Below are positions 39,001-48,126 of a stretch of DNA of 64,000 nt, piece after piece (position 1 is the stretch's first letter; the number at the start of each line of letters is the position of its first letter). Made by a program: the position numbers and the translations under genes. Under the pieces are notes generated by a model. The model had not been told where the DNA came from, did no database searches, and saw nothing but the letters and a program-made list of their open reading frames with translations. This DNA is from Klebsiella oxytoca (GTDB lineage Bacteria > Pseudomonadota > Gammaproteobacteria > Enterobacterales > Enterobacteriaceae). The stretch covers positions 5,022,001-5,086,000 of the forward strand of contig NZ_CP046115.1 of assembly GCF_009707385.1 (NCBI RefSeq), in the 5' to 3' direction.

Positions 39001-39028
39001 TCAGACAGTGATTTTATCCACAAGTTCC
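39001..39028 (-). promoter_or_regulatory. Sigma-E promoter of rpoH with overlapping DnaA box
   Basis: On the leftward strand GGAACTT (-35, 39022-39028) and TCTGA (-10, 39001-39005) are 16 bp apart, the sigma-E pattern of the E. coli rpoH P3 promoter. TTATCCACA at 39014-39022 is a perfect DnaA box in the spacer; DnaA repression of rpoH is known in E. coli. Confidence 0.85.
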
Positions 39029-39100
39029 ATGCAATGATGTGAATAGATTACGCACAAAATGTGACATCGTAATGAAGTTTAGGGAAGCGTCAACAGGGAC

Positions 39101-39137
39101 TCTTTCCCTGCAGAGAGATATTCAGTGCAGGGAAAGA
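39101..39137. terminator. Hairpin downstream of ftsX
   Basis: TCTTTCCCTGCA (39101-39112) pairs with TGCAGGGAAAGA (39126-39137), 12 bp, 13-base loop. No T run follows on the leftward strand, so it may only partly separate ftsYEX from rpoH. Confidence 0.6.
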
Positions 39138-39153
39138 TTATACCAGATTTTTA

Positions 39154-40212
39154 CTACTCCGGGGTAAAATGACGTAAATGCTGAACGGTTGCCAGCCAGG
39201 CAGCGACCCAGCCAATCATTGAACAAACAATCAGCATCAGCAGACACTCGTCAAAGCCCAGGCCGCTGAGTTCAAACTGCGTACCGAACACTTTCGCCAC
39301 CTCGGTGACCGCCGATGACAGGCGCATGACCATAATTTCCGACAGGATCAGCGACAGAAACGCGCCGGAGAATCCCAGCATCGCCCCGCCGTACAGGAAC
39401 GGACGTAGGATAAAACCGTCTGTGGCGCCGATCAGTTTCTGCACGTTAATGGTATCGCGACGGGCGAAGATGCTCAGACGCACGCTGTTGCCGATCACCA
39501 GGAACACCGCCGCCACCATCAGTACGCCAATCATCGCCGACACGCGACCGACCAGGCCGGTTAACGACGACAGGCGCGCAAACCAACTGTCATCCATCCG
39601 CACTTCATCAACGCCCTGGACGCGGCTCACGCGGTCACGCAGCGTGTTCAGCGCCTCGACGCTCTGAAAATCAATCTTCGGCACTACGATCGCCACGGCG
39701 GGCAGCGGGTTCTCTTCCAGCATATCCAGCGCGCCGCCAAAGCCTGACCAGTTGCGGAATTCGCCAAGGGCTTCATCGCGCGACAGATAGTTGACCTTCT
39801 CGACGCCCTGCTCCGCCTGCAGCTGACCGACTACCCGCGCAGCGGCATCGTCATCCAGCGTTTTCTCCAGATAGACGGTGATTTGCGGCGTGGGATAATA
39901 CTGCGACGCCGCGGTACTGACGTTTTTGTAGACCATGTAGCACACGCTTGGCAGGGTCAGCGAAATAGCGATAACCATCACCGTCAGGAAGGTCGCCAGC
40001 GGCGTGCTTTTCAGATCCTGTAGCGCGCCGTGCCAGGCGTATCGCACCTGCTCATTGAATACGTTGCTCTTGCGGGAAGCCGGACCAGGCGCCGCTTTTG
40101 GCCGTTTCGACGTATTGCGTCCGCCGCTACCGCCCGCGCCACCCGCGTTGCGAAAACGGTCGAATCGATTGCCGAACCGGCGAATGTGGTTCATTGCCTC
40201 GCGCTTATTCAC
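39154..40212 (-). CDS. ftsX: Cell-division protein FtsX
   Basis: 352 residues if started at GTG 40212, exactly the E. coli length ([14 protein letters not shown]); GGAGG is eight bases upstream and the start overlaps the ftsE stop by eight bases. An ATG five codons earlier and longer frames are less likely. A basic, Gly-rich cytoplasmic tail (to about residue 70) precedes four membrane segments and a large periplasmic loop between the first two, which activates the hydrolase regulator EnvC. Acts with FtsE at the divisome. Confidence 0.95.
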   Translation of the reverse strand: MNKREAMNHIRRFGNRFDRFRNAGGAGGSGGRNTSKRPKAAPGPASRKSNVFNEQVRYAWHGALQDLKSTPLATFLTVMVIAISLTLPSVCYMVYKNVSTAASQYYPTPQITVYLEKTLDDDAAARVVGQLQAEQGVEKVNYLSRDEALGEFRNWSGFGGALDMLEENPLPAVAIVVPKIDFQSVEALNTLRDRVSRVQGVDEVRMDDSWFARLSSLTGLVGRVSAMIGVLMVAAVFLVIGNSVRLSIFARRDTINVQKLIGATDGFILRPFLYGGAMLGFSGAFLSLILSEIMVMRLSSAVTEVAKVFGTQFELSGLGFDECLLMLIVCSMIGWVAAWLATVQHLRHFTPE

Positions 40213-40873
40213 CGATGTGGCCTCCATGCATATGCCCCTCGCTGAGGGACAGGACGCGGTACGGACGACTGGAGATAAGCCCCAGGTCATGCGTCGCCAT
40301 CAGCACCGTCACCCCAACGCGGTTAAACTCTTCAAACAGACGTAAGATCCCTTCCGACAGCGCTTCATCGAGGTTACCGGTCGGTTCATCCGCCAGCAGG
40401 ACCGCTGGTTTGTTGACCACCGCGCGGGCGATGCCCACGCGCTGCTGTTCACCGCCGGAAAGCTGAATCGGCAGGTTCTTCGCTTTGTCCAGCAGCCCGA
40501 CTTTATCCAGCGCCGCCGACACGCGACGACGAATGTCGTCGCCGCTGGCGCCGGCGATAATCAGCGGAATCGCCACGTTATCGTATACCGTGCGGTCCAT
40601 CAGCAGATGATGGTCCTGGAAAATCATGCCGATCTGACGGCGCAAAAACGGCACCTCGCGGCTCTTCAGGCGGCTAATATCATGGCCGCCGAAGAGGATT
40701 TTGCCAGCGCTGGGCCGTTCGATACCGCAGATAAGCTTCAGCAGAGTACTTTTCCCTGCGCCGGAATGGCCGATCAGAAACGCCATCTCACCCGCCTGCA
40801 GGTGGAAAGTCACCCCCTGCAGCGCTTGTCTCCCACCGAGATAGGCTTTGCTGACTTGTTCAAAGCGAATCAT
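40205..40873 (-). CDS. ftsE: Cell-division ATP-binding protein FtsE
   Basis: 222 residues, as in E. coli. Walker [10 protein letters not shown], signature [15 protein letters not shown], Walker [13 protein letters not shown] and the switch His in MATHDLGL. Cytoplasmic ATPase of the FtsEX complex, which couples peptidoglycan hydrolysis to septation. Two bases after ftsY and overlapping ftsX; one ftsYEX operon. Confidence 0.97.
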   Translation of the reverse strand: MIRFEQVSKAYLGGRQALQGVTFHLQAGEMAFLIGHSGAGKSTLLKLICGIERPSAGKILFGGHDISRLKSREVPFLRRQIGMIFQDHHLLMDRTVYDNVAIPLIIAGASGDDIRRRVSAALDKVGLLDKAKNLPIQLSGGEQQRVGIARAVVNKPAVLLADEPTGNLDEALSEGILRLFEEFNRVGVTVLMATHDLGLISSRPYRVLSLSEGHMHGGHIGE

Positions 40874-40875
40874 TT

Positions 40876-42393
40876 TTAATCCTCTCGGGCAAAAAGTGCC
40901 TCAATAAAGTCGCCCGCATTAAACGGACGCAGATCTTCAATACGTTCGCCAACACCGATGTAGCGAATCGGAATACCGAACTGGTCGGCAACCGAGAAGA
41001 TAACCCCGCCCTTGGCGGTACCATCCAGCTTAGTCAAAGTGATACCGGTCAGTCCAACCGCTTCGTGGAACAGTTTGGCCTGGCTAATCGCATTCTGCCC
41101 GGTGCTGGCGTCAATAGTCAGCATGACTTCATGCGGCGCATCAACGTCCAGCTTTTTCATGACGCGGACAATCTTCTTCAGTTCTTCCATCAGATGCGAT
41201 TTATTCTGCAGACGACCCGCGGTGTCGGCAATCAGGACGTCAATATTGCGCGCCTTCGCCGCCTGGATAGCATCAAAAATAACCGATGCCGAATCCGCGC
41301 CGGTATGCTGGGCAATCACCGGAATATTGTTACGCTGGCCCCATACCTGCAGCTGCTCCACCGCCGCCGCGCGGAAAGTATCCCCCGCCGCCAGCATCAC
41401 CGACTTGCCCTGCTGCTCGAACTGACGCGCCAGCTTGCCGATGGTGGTGGTTTTACCGACGCCGTTGACGCCGACCATCAGAATAACAAACGGCGTTTTG
41501 CCTTCCACATTCAGCGGCTCGTCCACTTTCGCCAGAATATCGCCCATCTCTTCTTTCAGCAGGCCGTACAGCGCCTCGGCGTCGCGCAGCTGCTTGCGGC
41601 TGGCGTCGTTGGTAAGATTAGTGATGATCTTACGGGTGGTTTCCACGCCGACATCAGCAATCAGCAGCTGCTCTTCCAGCTCTTCAAACAGATCATCGTC
41701 GATTTTCTTGCCGCGGAACAGACTGATAAATCCGGAACCGAGGTTCTGCTTGGTTTTTATCAGGCTGCGTTTAAGGCGAGCGAAGAACCCTTCTTTGGTC
41801 GGTTTTTCCTGCTCTAACGGCGTCACGACGGTTGCGTCCGGCACCACTTCTACGGCGTTTTCCGCCGCATCGGCTGCCGCCAGAGCCTGCGCTTCCAGCT
41901 CTTCGTCGGTGAGTTCAGCTTCCGCGTCCTCTACCGGTTCCTCTGGTTCCGCTTCTTCAACAACGGCCTCTTCAATAACTGCAGCTTCCGGCTCAGGCAT
42001 AACCTCTTCCGGCTGCTGTTCAACCAGCGCTTCAGCGACCACCGGCTCGGCAATAACCTCCTCAACCACTGGCTCAGGGATAATCTCCTCAACCACTGGC
42101 TGTTCAGCAATTTCCTCAATAACCGGCGATTCGGCAACCGCCTGCAGCTGTTCGCTCTCCACGACCTGTTCGGTGACCTCGACCACGTCGGCGGCAAAAG
42201 CTTCGGCATCCGGCTTCTCCGTCGCAGGCGCGTCGACAGCTTCGGAAACAACCGCAGGCGCTTCGCTTTCCGGAGACTGTTCTTCAACCTCTTGCTGGGC
42301 TTCTACTTTTTGTTCTGTTTCGGTGTCCTGCGCCTGTTCTTTTTGTCCAAAGCCCAGCCAGGAAAAGAAGCCACGTTTTTTGTCTTTCGCCAT
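40876..42393 (-). CDS. ftsY: Signal recognition particle receptor FtsY
   Basis: 505 residues (E. coli 497). Basic start MAKDKKRGFFSWLGFG, then an acidic A domain to about residue 195 built from repeated VVEE/PVVEE units, then the NG GTPase: GVNGVGKTTTIGKLA (P-loop), DTAGRLQNKSHLMEEL and TKLDGTAKGGV. It docks ribosome-SRP complexes at the membrane. First gene of ftsYEX; divergent from rsmD. The A-domain repeats vary in number among species and account for the small length difference. Confidence 0.96.
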   Translation of the reverse strand: MAKDKKRGFFSWLGFGQKEQAQDTETEQKVEAQQEVEEQSPESEAPAVVSEAVDAPATEKPDAEAFAADVVEVTEQVVESEQLQAVAESPVIEEIAEQPVVEEIIPEPVVEEVIAEPVVAEALVEQQPEEVMPEPEAAVIEEAVVEEAEPEEPVEDAEAELTDEELEAQALAAADAAENAVEVVPDATVVTPLEQEKPTKEGFFARLKRSLIKTKQNLGSGFISLFRGKKIDDDLFEELEEQLLIADVGVETTRKIITNLTNDASRKQLRDAEALYGLLKEEMGDILAKVDEPLNVEGKTPFVILMVGVNGVGKTTTIGKLARQFEQQGKSVMLAAGDTFRAAAVEQLQVWGQRNNIPVIAQHTGADSASVIFDAIQAAKARNIDVLIADTAGRLQNKSHLMEELKKIVRVMKKLDVDAPHEVMLTIDASTGQNAISQAKLFHEAVGLTGITLTKLDGTAKGGVIFSVADQFGIPIRYIGVGERIEDLRPFNAGDFIEALFARED

Positions 42394-42585
42394 TTGCGAC
42401 TACACTCCTCGCTGTTAATTCATGGCACAGCTTCGGCATGTTGATAGCGGAAGCTGAAAAATGATGAAATTAGTCGGATAGTCTACCACTTAACTTAACT
42501 CGCATCACCGCCCCCGGATTAAGGTTTCGTCAACCGCTGACGATCGTTAGAATAGCAGCCCGGAAGTTGAGACTTGAGCAAAGAG

Positions 42586-43182
42586 ATGAAGAAACCAAAC
42601 CACGCAGGCAGCGGCCAGATCCGTATTATCGGCGGACAATGGCGAGGCCGTAAATTACCGGTGCCGGAGAGCCCGGGTCTGCGCCCGACCACCGACCGGG
42701 TCCGCGAAACGCTATTTAACTGGCTGGCGCCGTCAATCGTTGACGCAAACTGCCTCGACTGCTTCGCCGGCAGCGGCGCGCTGGGCCTTGAAGCGCTCTC
42801 CCGCTATGCGGCCAGCGCCACGCTGCTGGAAATGGAGCGCGGCGTCGCCCAGCAGCTGCAAAAAAATCTCGCCACCCTGAAGGCCAGTAACGGTAAGGTC
42901 GTGAATTCCAATACGTTAGCGTTTCTCGCTCAGACGGGTACGCCGCACCATATCGTGTTTGTCGATCCCCCGTTTCGCAAAGGGCTGCTTGAAGAGACGC
43001 TGACGCTGCTGGAAAACAACGGCTGGCTTAGCGAGGAAGCGCTCATCTACATTGAGAGCGAAGTCGAAAACGGTCTACCGCCGGTGCCCACAAACTGGCA
43101 TCCGTACCGTGAGAAAGTGGCCGGACAGGTCGCCTACCGTCTGTACCAACGTGAGGCTCAAGGAGAAAACCATGCTGATTAA
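42586..43182 (+). CDS. rsmD: 16S rRNA (guanine-966-N2)-methyltransferase RsmD
   Basis: 198 residues from ATG 42586 (MKKPNHAGSGQIRIIGGQ), the E. coli length. An in-frame TTG at 42574 with GGAAG seven bases upstream is an alternative that adds four residues. Class I methyltransferase: DCFAGSGALGLEALSR binds S-adenosylmethionine and FVDPPFR is the catalytic DPPF motif. Methylates G966 of assembled 30S subunits. Overlaps the start of yhhL. Confidence 0.95.
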   Translation: MKKPNHAGSGQIRIIGGQWRGRKLPVPESPGLRPTTDRVRETLFNWLAPSIVDANCLDCFAGSGALGLEALSRYAASATLLEMERGVAQQLQKNLATLKASNGKVVNSNTLAFLAQTGTPHHIVFVDPPFRKGLLEETLTLLENNGWLSEEALIYIESEVENGLPPVPTNWHPYREKVAGQVAYRLYQREAQGENHAD

Positions 43183-43450
43183 CTTTGGCCGCTTGCTGAT
43201 GCTGTGCGTGTGGGCGTTTTTGTTGCTGAACCTGTTTCAACCGTTCCCGAAGCCGCTGAATATCTTCGTTAACGTGGCGCTGATCTTTATGATTCTGATG
43301 CACGGCCTGCAGCTGACGCTGCTGAAAGCGACGCAGACAAAAGAGATGCCGCCGCTGGGGCGCTTCGAGCAGATTCGTATTTTCATCTTCGGCGTATTCG
43401 AACTGGTCGCCTGGCAGAAAAAGCTCAAGGCGACCCTGAAGAAGAAATAA
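43172..43450 (+). CDS. yhhL: Small membrane protein YhhL (DUF1145)
   Basis: 92 residues from ATG 43172 (E. coli 89), preceded by AAGGAG; longer in-frame readings run inside rsmD and are not real. Two membrane segments (LLMLCVWAFLLLNLFQPF and LNIFVNVALIFMILMHGLQL) and a basic C terminus KKLKATLKKK. Function unknown. Its start overlaps the rsmD end by 11 bases, so it is cotranscribed. Confidence 0.9.
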   Translation: MLINFGRLLMLCVWAFLLLNLFQPFPKPLNIFVNVALIFMILMHGLQLTLLKATQTKEMPPLGRFEQIRIFIFGVFELVAWQKKLKATLKKK

Positions 43451-43465
43451 CACAGGCTAAAAGGT

Positions 43466-43825
43466 TCAGGGGTCTGGCGTAAAGTCTACAAACCGCGACC
43501 CCTTATAGCTCAGTACACCTTTATCTCCGACGCTTAGCGCGTGATACTGCGGTGCCTGCAGGCGAAAAACCACTTCCAGCCCGCCGTTTGCCGGCCTGAA
43601 GCTGGCTTCATAACGCATCTCGCTACCGGCAGGCGTCACCGTCTGCTGGCGTGAACGACGATCGTTAATCACCTTTTCCCTTTTATTGCTCACCACCACC
43701 CGCTTTTGCAGCAGCGGCGCGGCGTCGTTCTCCATCTTTTCCCGACGCTGCTGCACATAGCGATACGACGCGGCAACCGCAATGATGGCAACGGCAACCA
43801 TAAAAAACAGCGGAACTTTACTCAT
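43466..43825 (-). CDS. yhhM: YhhM-like protein (DUF2500), membrane-anchored
   Basis: 119 residues, as in E. coli. One N-terminal membrane segment (VPLFFMVAVAIIAVAASY), a short basic linker, then a compact domain with VVSNKREKVINDRR and EVVFRLQAPQY. Probably anchored in the inner membrane with the domain outside. Function unknown. Convergent with yhhL and divergent from yhhN. Confidence 0.9.
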   Translation of the reverse strand: MSKVPLFFMVAVAIIAVAASYRYVQQRREKMENDAAPLLQKRVVVSNKREKVINDRRSRQQTVTPAGSEMRYEASFRPANGGLEVVFRLQAPQYHALSVGDKGVLSYKGSRFVDFTPDP

Positions 43826-43967
43826 TGACCTTGTCCCCAGGAATTATCAGGAATAAGAGTACAGCGGCTTGATTATCATTGTCATCTTCCTCTGCAAACC
43901 ACTACACTGAGACTCAGTGCCGTAAGTACAAACACTTACTTAATGATAACAGATACAGGGACTTACT

Positions 43968-44594
43968 ATGCTTTGGTCGTTTATTGCTGTCTGTTTCTCC
44001 GCAATTCTCTATATCGATGCATCCTGGCGTGGGCCCGCCTGGCGTTGCTGGGTGTTTAAACCCGTCACGCTGCTCCTGCTTCTGCTGCTGGCCTGGCAAG
44101 CGCCAATGTTTAACGCCATCAGCTATCTGGTGCTGGCGGGGCTTTGCGCCTCGCTGGTTGGCGACGCGCTGACCCTGTTGCCTCGTCAACGGGTGATGTA
44201 CGCCGTGGGAGCATTTTTTCTCTCTCATCTGCTCTACACCATCTGGTTTGCCAGCCAGCTAACGCTCTCGTTCTTCTGGCCGCTGCCGCTGGTGCTGTTG
44301 ATCCTCGGCGCCCTGCTGCTGGCGATTATCTGGACGCGTCTGGAAGAGATGCGAATGCCGGTGTTTACCTTTATCGCCATGACGCTGGTAATGGCCTGGT
44401 TAGCCGGGGAGCTGTGGTTCGCCCGTCCGACGGATACGGCACTGTCCGGCTTCGCTGGCGCAGCCTCCCTGCTGCTCGGTAACGCAGTCTGGCTCGTCAG
44501 TCATTACCGCCGCCGCTTCCGCGCCGATACCGCAATCTCTACGGCATTTTACTTCGCCGGTCACTTCCTGATCGTCCGCGCGCTTTATTTGTAA
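43968..44594 (+). CDS. yhhN: YhhN family membrane protein, predicted lysoplasmalogenase
   Basis: 208 residues, about eight membrane segments, matching the YhhN/TMEM86 family ([29 protein letters not shown] includes the conserved GD and SH). Human TMEM86B hydrolyses the vinyl-ether bond of lysoplasmalogen; bacterial members have been given the same label, but enterobacteria are not known to make plasmalogens, so the substrate is open. Directly upstream of the zntA promoter. Confidence 0.9.
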   Translation: MLWSFIAVCFSAILYIDASWRGPAWRCWVFKPVTLLLLLLLAWQAPMFNAISYLVLAGLCASLVGDALTLLPRQRVMYAVGAFFLSHLLYTIWFASQLTLSFFWPLPLVLLILGALLLAIIWTRLEEMRMPVFTFIAMTLVMAWLAGELWFARPTDTALSGFAGAASLLLGNAVWLVSHYRRRFRADTAISTAFYFAGHFLIVRALYL

Positions 44595-44602
44595 TTAAGC
44601 GC

Positions 44603-44634
44603 TTGACTCTGGAGTCGACTCCAGAGTGTATCCT
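44603..44634 (+). promoter_or_regulatory. ZntR-controlled promoter of zntA
   Basis: -35 TTGACT (44603-44608) and -10 TATCCT (44629-44634) with a 20-bp spacer, the long spacing that MerR-type activators twist into register. The spacer holds the perfect palindrome ACTCTGGAGTCGACTCCAGA-GT (44606-44627), the known ZntR operator. Confidence 0.95.
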
Positions 44635-44672
44635 TCGGGTAATGAGAAAATTATCATTACCCGGAGGGTCCT

Positions 44673-46877
44673 ATGTCGGCTCCAGAATCGCAGGATAAAA
44701 AAGTCCCACAATTCTCATCATTAAAATTCACGCCAGCCGCGCAGCCTTCCGAAAGCTGCTGTGCGGATCGCGCCTGCAGCAGCGAAACCGCCGCTGACAA
44801 TGAAGCGTTGCGTCACGCCCGCTATAGCTGGCTGGTAGAAGGTATGGATTGCGCGGCCTGCGCGCGCAAGGTCGAAACCGCCGTCCGCCAGGTGCCGGGA
44901 GTCAGCCAGGTTCAGGTGCTGTTTGCCACCGAAAAGCTGCTGGTTAACGCCGATGGCGATGTTCGCCCGCAAATTGAAAGCGCGGTGCGCGCTGCGGGTT
45001 ACCAGCTACGCGATGAAAACGCCCCCCGACAAGAGGAGTCAGCCTCGTGGCTGCGCGAAAATCTGTCGCTCATTACCCTGGTCGTCATGATGGCCTTGAG
45101 CTGGGGGCTGACGCAGCTCAATCCGCCTCTTGGCGAAATCGCCTTCATCGCGACGACTCTTGTCGGCCTGTGGCCGGTCGCCCGCCAGGCAGTACGTCTG
45201 ATCAAAAGCGGCAGCTGGTTCGCCATTGAAACGCTGATGAGCGTAGCGGCTATCGGCGCGTTGTTCATCGGCGCTACCGCTGAAGCGGCGATGGTGCTGC
45301 TGCTGTTCTTAATCGGCGAACGTCTTGAGGGCTGGGCCGCCAGCCGCGCACGGCAAGGCGTCAGCGCCTTGATGGCGCTGAAACCCGACACGGCAATCCG
45401 CGTGCGCGACGGCGTGCGTGAAACCGTAGCCCAGCGCGACCTGCGCCCCGGCGACGTGATTGAAGTCGCCGCCGGAGGCCGCCTGCCCGCCGATGGCCAG
45501 CTGCTCTCCCCCTTCGCCAGCTTTGATGAAAGTGCGTTAACCGGTGAATCCGTACCGGTAGAGCGTAAGGCCGGGGAACGCGTGGCGGCCGGCGCCACCA
45601 GCGTCGATCGTCTGGTACAGCTAACGGTTATCTCCGAACCCGGCGACAGCGCTATCGATCGCATCCTTAAGCTGATTGAAGAAGCGGAAGAGCGCCGCGC
45701 GCCGATTGAGCGTTTTATCGATCGCTTTAGCCGCATCTATACCCCGGCAATTATGGTCGTTGCGCTGCTGGTGGCTGTTGTTCCGCCGCTGCTGTTTGCG
45801 GGCGCCTGGCTACCGTGGATCTATAAAGGCTTAACGCTGCTGCTGATTGGCTGTCCGTGCGCGCTGGTGATCTCTACCCCGGCGGCGATTACCTCCGGGC
45901 TGGCGGTGGCGGCGCGTCGCGGCGCGCTGATTAAAGGCGGAGCGGCGCTGGAGCAGTTAGGCCGCGTGCGCCAGGTGGCGTTTGATAAAACCGGTACTCT
46001 CACTATCGGCCAGCCGCGCGTCACCACCGTTATTTCGACCGCAGACATCAATGAAAACGAGCTGCTGGCGCTGGCGGCTGCCGTGGAACAAGGCTCCAGC
46101 CATCCGTTAGCCCAGGCCGTCGTACGGGAAGCAGAGCAGCGAGAGCTGGTTATTCCGTTGGCTCAAGACCAGCGCGCGCTGGCCGGCTCCGGTATTGAAG
46201 CGCAGGTCGAAGGGCGCCGGGTGCTGATTTGCGCCGCCGGTAAAAATAGCGCTCCGCAGTACGATGAACGTATTCAGCAGCTGGAAAGCGCCGGACAGAC
46301 GGTTGTACTGGTCATGCGCGATGAGACCCTGCTGGGGATTCTGGCGTTGCGCGATACGCTGCGCGATGATGCTCGCCAGGCGGTGGATGAGCTCCATCAG
46401 TTAGGCGTTCAGGGGGTCATACTTACCGGCGACAACCCGCGCGCGGCGGCGGCCATCGCCAGCGAACTGGGGCTGGAGTTCCGCGCCGGGCTGCTACCTG
46501 CGGATAAAGTACAGGCGGTCATGGCGCTTAACGCACAGGCGCCGCTGGCGATGGTCGGCGACGGTATCAACGATGCGCCGGCAATGAAAGCGGCGACCAT
46601 CGGCATCGCCATGGGCAGCGGCACCGACGTTGCCCTGGAGACCGCCGACGCGGCTCTGACCCATAATCGCCTGACCGGACTGGCGCAGATGATTTCGCTG
46701 GCGCGCGCCACCCACGCCAATATCCGCCAGAATATCGCCATCGCTTTGGGTCTGAAGGGAGTTTTCCTGGTCACCACCCTGCTCGGTCTGACCGGCCTGT
46801 GGCTGGCGGTACTGGCGGATACCGGGGCAACGGTGCTGGTCACCGCCAACGCGTTGCGGTTGTTGCGTAAAAAATAA
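44673..46877 (+). CDS. zntA: Zn(II)/Cd(II)/Pb(II)-exporting P1B-type ATPase ZntA
   Basis: 734 residues (E. coli 732). N-terminal heavy-metal domain with GMDCAACARK (Cys60, Cys63) and a Cys-rich leader ESCCADRACSSE; eight membrane segments including the transport motif CPCALVIST; phosphorylation site DKTGTLT, TGES actuator loop and GDGINDAPAMK hinge. Pumps zinc, cadmium and lead out of the cytoplasm. Expression depends on ZntR at the promoter 40-70 bases upstream. In E. coli its downstream neighbour is tusA; here an extra gene lies between. Confidence 0.97.
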   Translation: MSAPESQDKKVPQFSSLKFTPAAQPSESCCADRACSSETAADNEALRHARYSWLVEGMDCAACARKVETAVRQVPGVSQVQVLFATEKLLVNADGDVRPQIESAVRAAGYQLRDENAPRQEESASWLRENLSLITLVVMMALSWGLTQLNPPLGEIAFIATTLVGLWPVARQAVRLIKSGSWFAIETLMSVAAIGALFIGATAEAAMVLLLFLIGERLEGWAASRARQGVSALMALKPDTAIRVRDGVRETVAQRDLRPGDVIEVAAGGRLPADGQLLSPFASFDESALTGESVPVERKAGERVAAGATSVDRLVQLTVISEPGDSAIDRILKLIEEAEERRAPIERFIDRFSRIYTPAIMVVALLVAVVPPLLFAGAWLPWIYKGLTLLLIGCPCALVISTPAAITSGLAVAARRGALIKGGAALEQLGRVRQVAFDKTGTLTIGQPRVTTVISTADINENELLALAAAVEQGSSHPLAQAVVREAEQRELVIPLAQDQRALAGSGIEAQVEGRRVLICAAGKNSAPQYDERIQQLESAGQTVVLVMRDETLLGILALRDTLRDDARQAVDELHQLGVQGVILTGDNPRAAAAIASELGLEFRAGLLPADKVQAVMALNAQAPLAMVGDGINDAPAMKAATIGIAMGSGTDVALETADAALTHNRLTGLAQMISLARATHANIRQNIAIALGLKGVFLVTTLLGLTGLWLAVLADTGATVLVTANALRLLRKK

Positions 46878-46945
46878 TGATCTCCCCAGCGGCGTGAAAA
46901 ATCCATTAAACTAATGCCTCTTTGAACATAAGGAACATGTAGAAA

Positions 46946-47440
46946 ATGGCCATTACGTTAAACACGGCACGCTGGGGAACGCTCAACATCGATGAAGATG
47001 ATGGATTCGCGGAAATCGTTATGCTGACGGTAAACGGCAAACAGCGGAATGTCTGGCTGAATATATTTGAGGATGTACTGCCCGCAACGCCAGCAGCGAA
47101 AATCATCGCGTTGCTTGATAGCGTCCCTACCTGCGAAGAGCAGATCCAAAACATGCTCGTCCGGGAGGCGGGAGAAAACGCCTTTATTGATGATTTTCTT
47201 GAATATGTACAGGAATATGACGAAGAAACATTGCAGACGTTAAATATTACAACGCCGACCCGGCTCATCTGCGCCAAAAGCCTCATCCTGCGCGGTGTAG
47301 GGATTTGGCTGGCCGCTCCCGCGCCGGGTACTCTGAGCATGACGCTGGATTATGGGCTGCCAGAAGAGTTTTCCGACCAGTTGCTGGTATTTGATTTTGA
47401 TGAAAACAGCACCCTGCGTGACATTTCCTGGGAAAGCTAA
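46946..47440 (+). CDS. Uncharacterised acidic protein between zntA and tusA
   Basis: 164 residues, not recognised with certainty; faint likeness to the DUF2004 type. No signal peptide or membrane segment. Acidic throughout (FLEYVQEYDEETLQ, FDFDENSTLRD), with an N-terminal beta-rich part (MAITLNTARWGTLNIDEDDGF) and a C-terminal segment ending DISWES. AAGGAAC lies 10-16 bases before the ATG. Sits 68 bp after zntA on the same strand and could be read from it, although a link to zinc is only positional. E. coli lacks it at this site. Followed by a REP pair. Confidence 0.7.
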   Translation: MAITLNTARWGTLNIDEDDGFAEIVMLTVNGKQRNVWLNIFEDVLPATPAAKIIALLDSVPTCEEQIQNMLVREAGENAFIDDFLEYVQEYDEETLQTLNITTPTRLICAKSLILRGVGIWLAAPAPGTLSMTLDYGLPEEFSDQLLVFDFDENSTLRDISWES

Positions 47441-47589
47441 GCCCGGATAAAGAACGCATCGTGCCGCAATCAGGTATGTCTCTGACTGAAATATTCTGCG
47501 CTCTTTGCCCGGGTTACAGGTTAGTGCGGTCTGGTTTTTTATAGCCCGGACAGGTACGCAGCACCGCCTCCGGGGCAACCTGAAGCAGA
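47441..47589. repeat. REP palindromes (BIME) between the orphan gene and tusA
   Basis: GCCCGGATAAAG (from 47442), CTTTGCCCGGGTTACAGG (about 47503-47520) and TATAGCCCGGACAGGTACGC (47538 on) are REP-type palindromes. The central TACAGGTTAGTGCGGTCTGG then TTTTTTATA is the reverse complement, with few changes, of the centre of the pair at 32020-32106. Confidence 0.78.
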
Positions 47590-47835
47590 TCAGTGGCTTT
47601 TACGAATCAGATAACGGTACGGCAGCGCCTCGGTTTCCTGCGCCAGCAGCTCATGCTCCATAAAGCGGCAGAAACCGGGAATATCGCGGGTGGTCGCCGG
47701 ATCGTCGGCAACGATTAGCAGCGTTTCGCCCACCGGCATCGTACGCACGGTCTTGCGCACCATCATTACCGGTTCCGGGCAACGAAGCCCCTGCGCATCA
47801 AGCGTATGGTCAGGGCTGGAGAAAAGTTCGCTCAT
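47590..47835 (-). CDS. tusA: Sulfur-carrier protein TusA
   Basis: 81 residues from ATG 47835 ([22 protein letters not shown]), the E. coli length; GAG lies eight bases upstream. An ATG two codons earlier is possible. Active-site Cys19 in the CPEP motif accepts sulfur from IscS and hands it to TusBCD for 2-thiolation of tRNA wobble uridine. Also affects molybdopterin sulfur supply in E. coli. Transcribed opposite to zntA. Confidence 0.96.
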   Translation of the reverse strand: MSELFSSPDHTLDAQGLRCPEPVMMVRKTVRTMPVGETLLIVADDPATTRDIPGFCRFMEHELLAQETEALPYRYLIRKSH

Positions 47836-47994
47836 TTTCATCTCACATTAACAAAACGGCCCTAGTTTACCCCCAGTTTGCCAGTACGCAAGCCAGGTTA
47901 ACGTTTGCGCGAAAAACAACCATTGCATTACTCCCCCAACGCAGTATCATGCAGCCGTTTTTATTGGGTTCCCTCACCCCAACTCTCTGGCCCT

Positions 47995-48113
47995 AAATGG
48001 TTCGAGTTGCAGAAAGGCGACGACGCAATGAATTCCCAGGAGCTTACCTAAGTAAGTGACTGGGATCAGCGAGGAAAGTTAACGCATCTGCAGCTTGAAG
48101 TATGACGGGCATA
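47995..48113. repeat. ERIC element in the yhhQ leader
   Basis: Nearly full element: TTCGAGTTGCAGAAAGGCGA at the left end, core AATTCCCAGGAGCTTACCTA and AGTAAGTGACTGGGATCAGC, right end CTGCAGCTTGAAGTATGACG with terminal inverted repeats. It finishes 14 bases before the yhhQ ATG, so any yhhQ transcript starting upstream carries it as a long structured 5' leader. Confidence 0.92.
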
Positions 48114-48126
48114 AAAAGGTCACAAT

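Noticed and set aside
41435..42418. 327-codon Ser/Thr-rich + strand frame opposite ftsY
   Set aside because: The serine-rich pattern is the complement of the acidic repeats in the FtsY A domain, not a real low-complexity protein.
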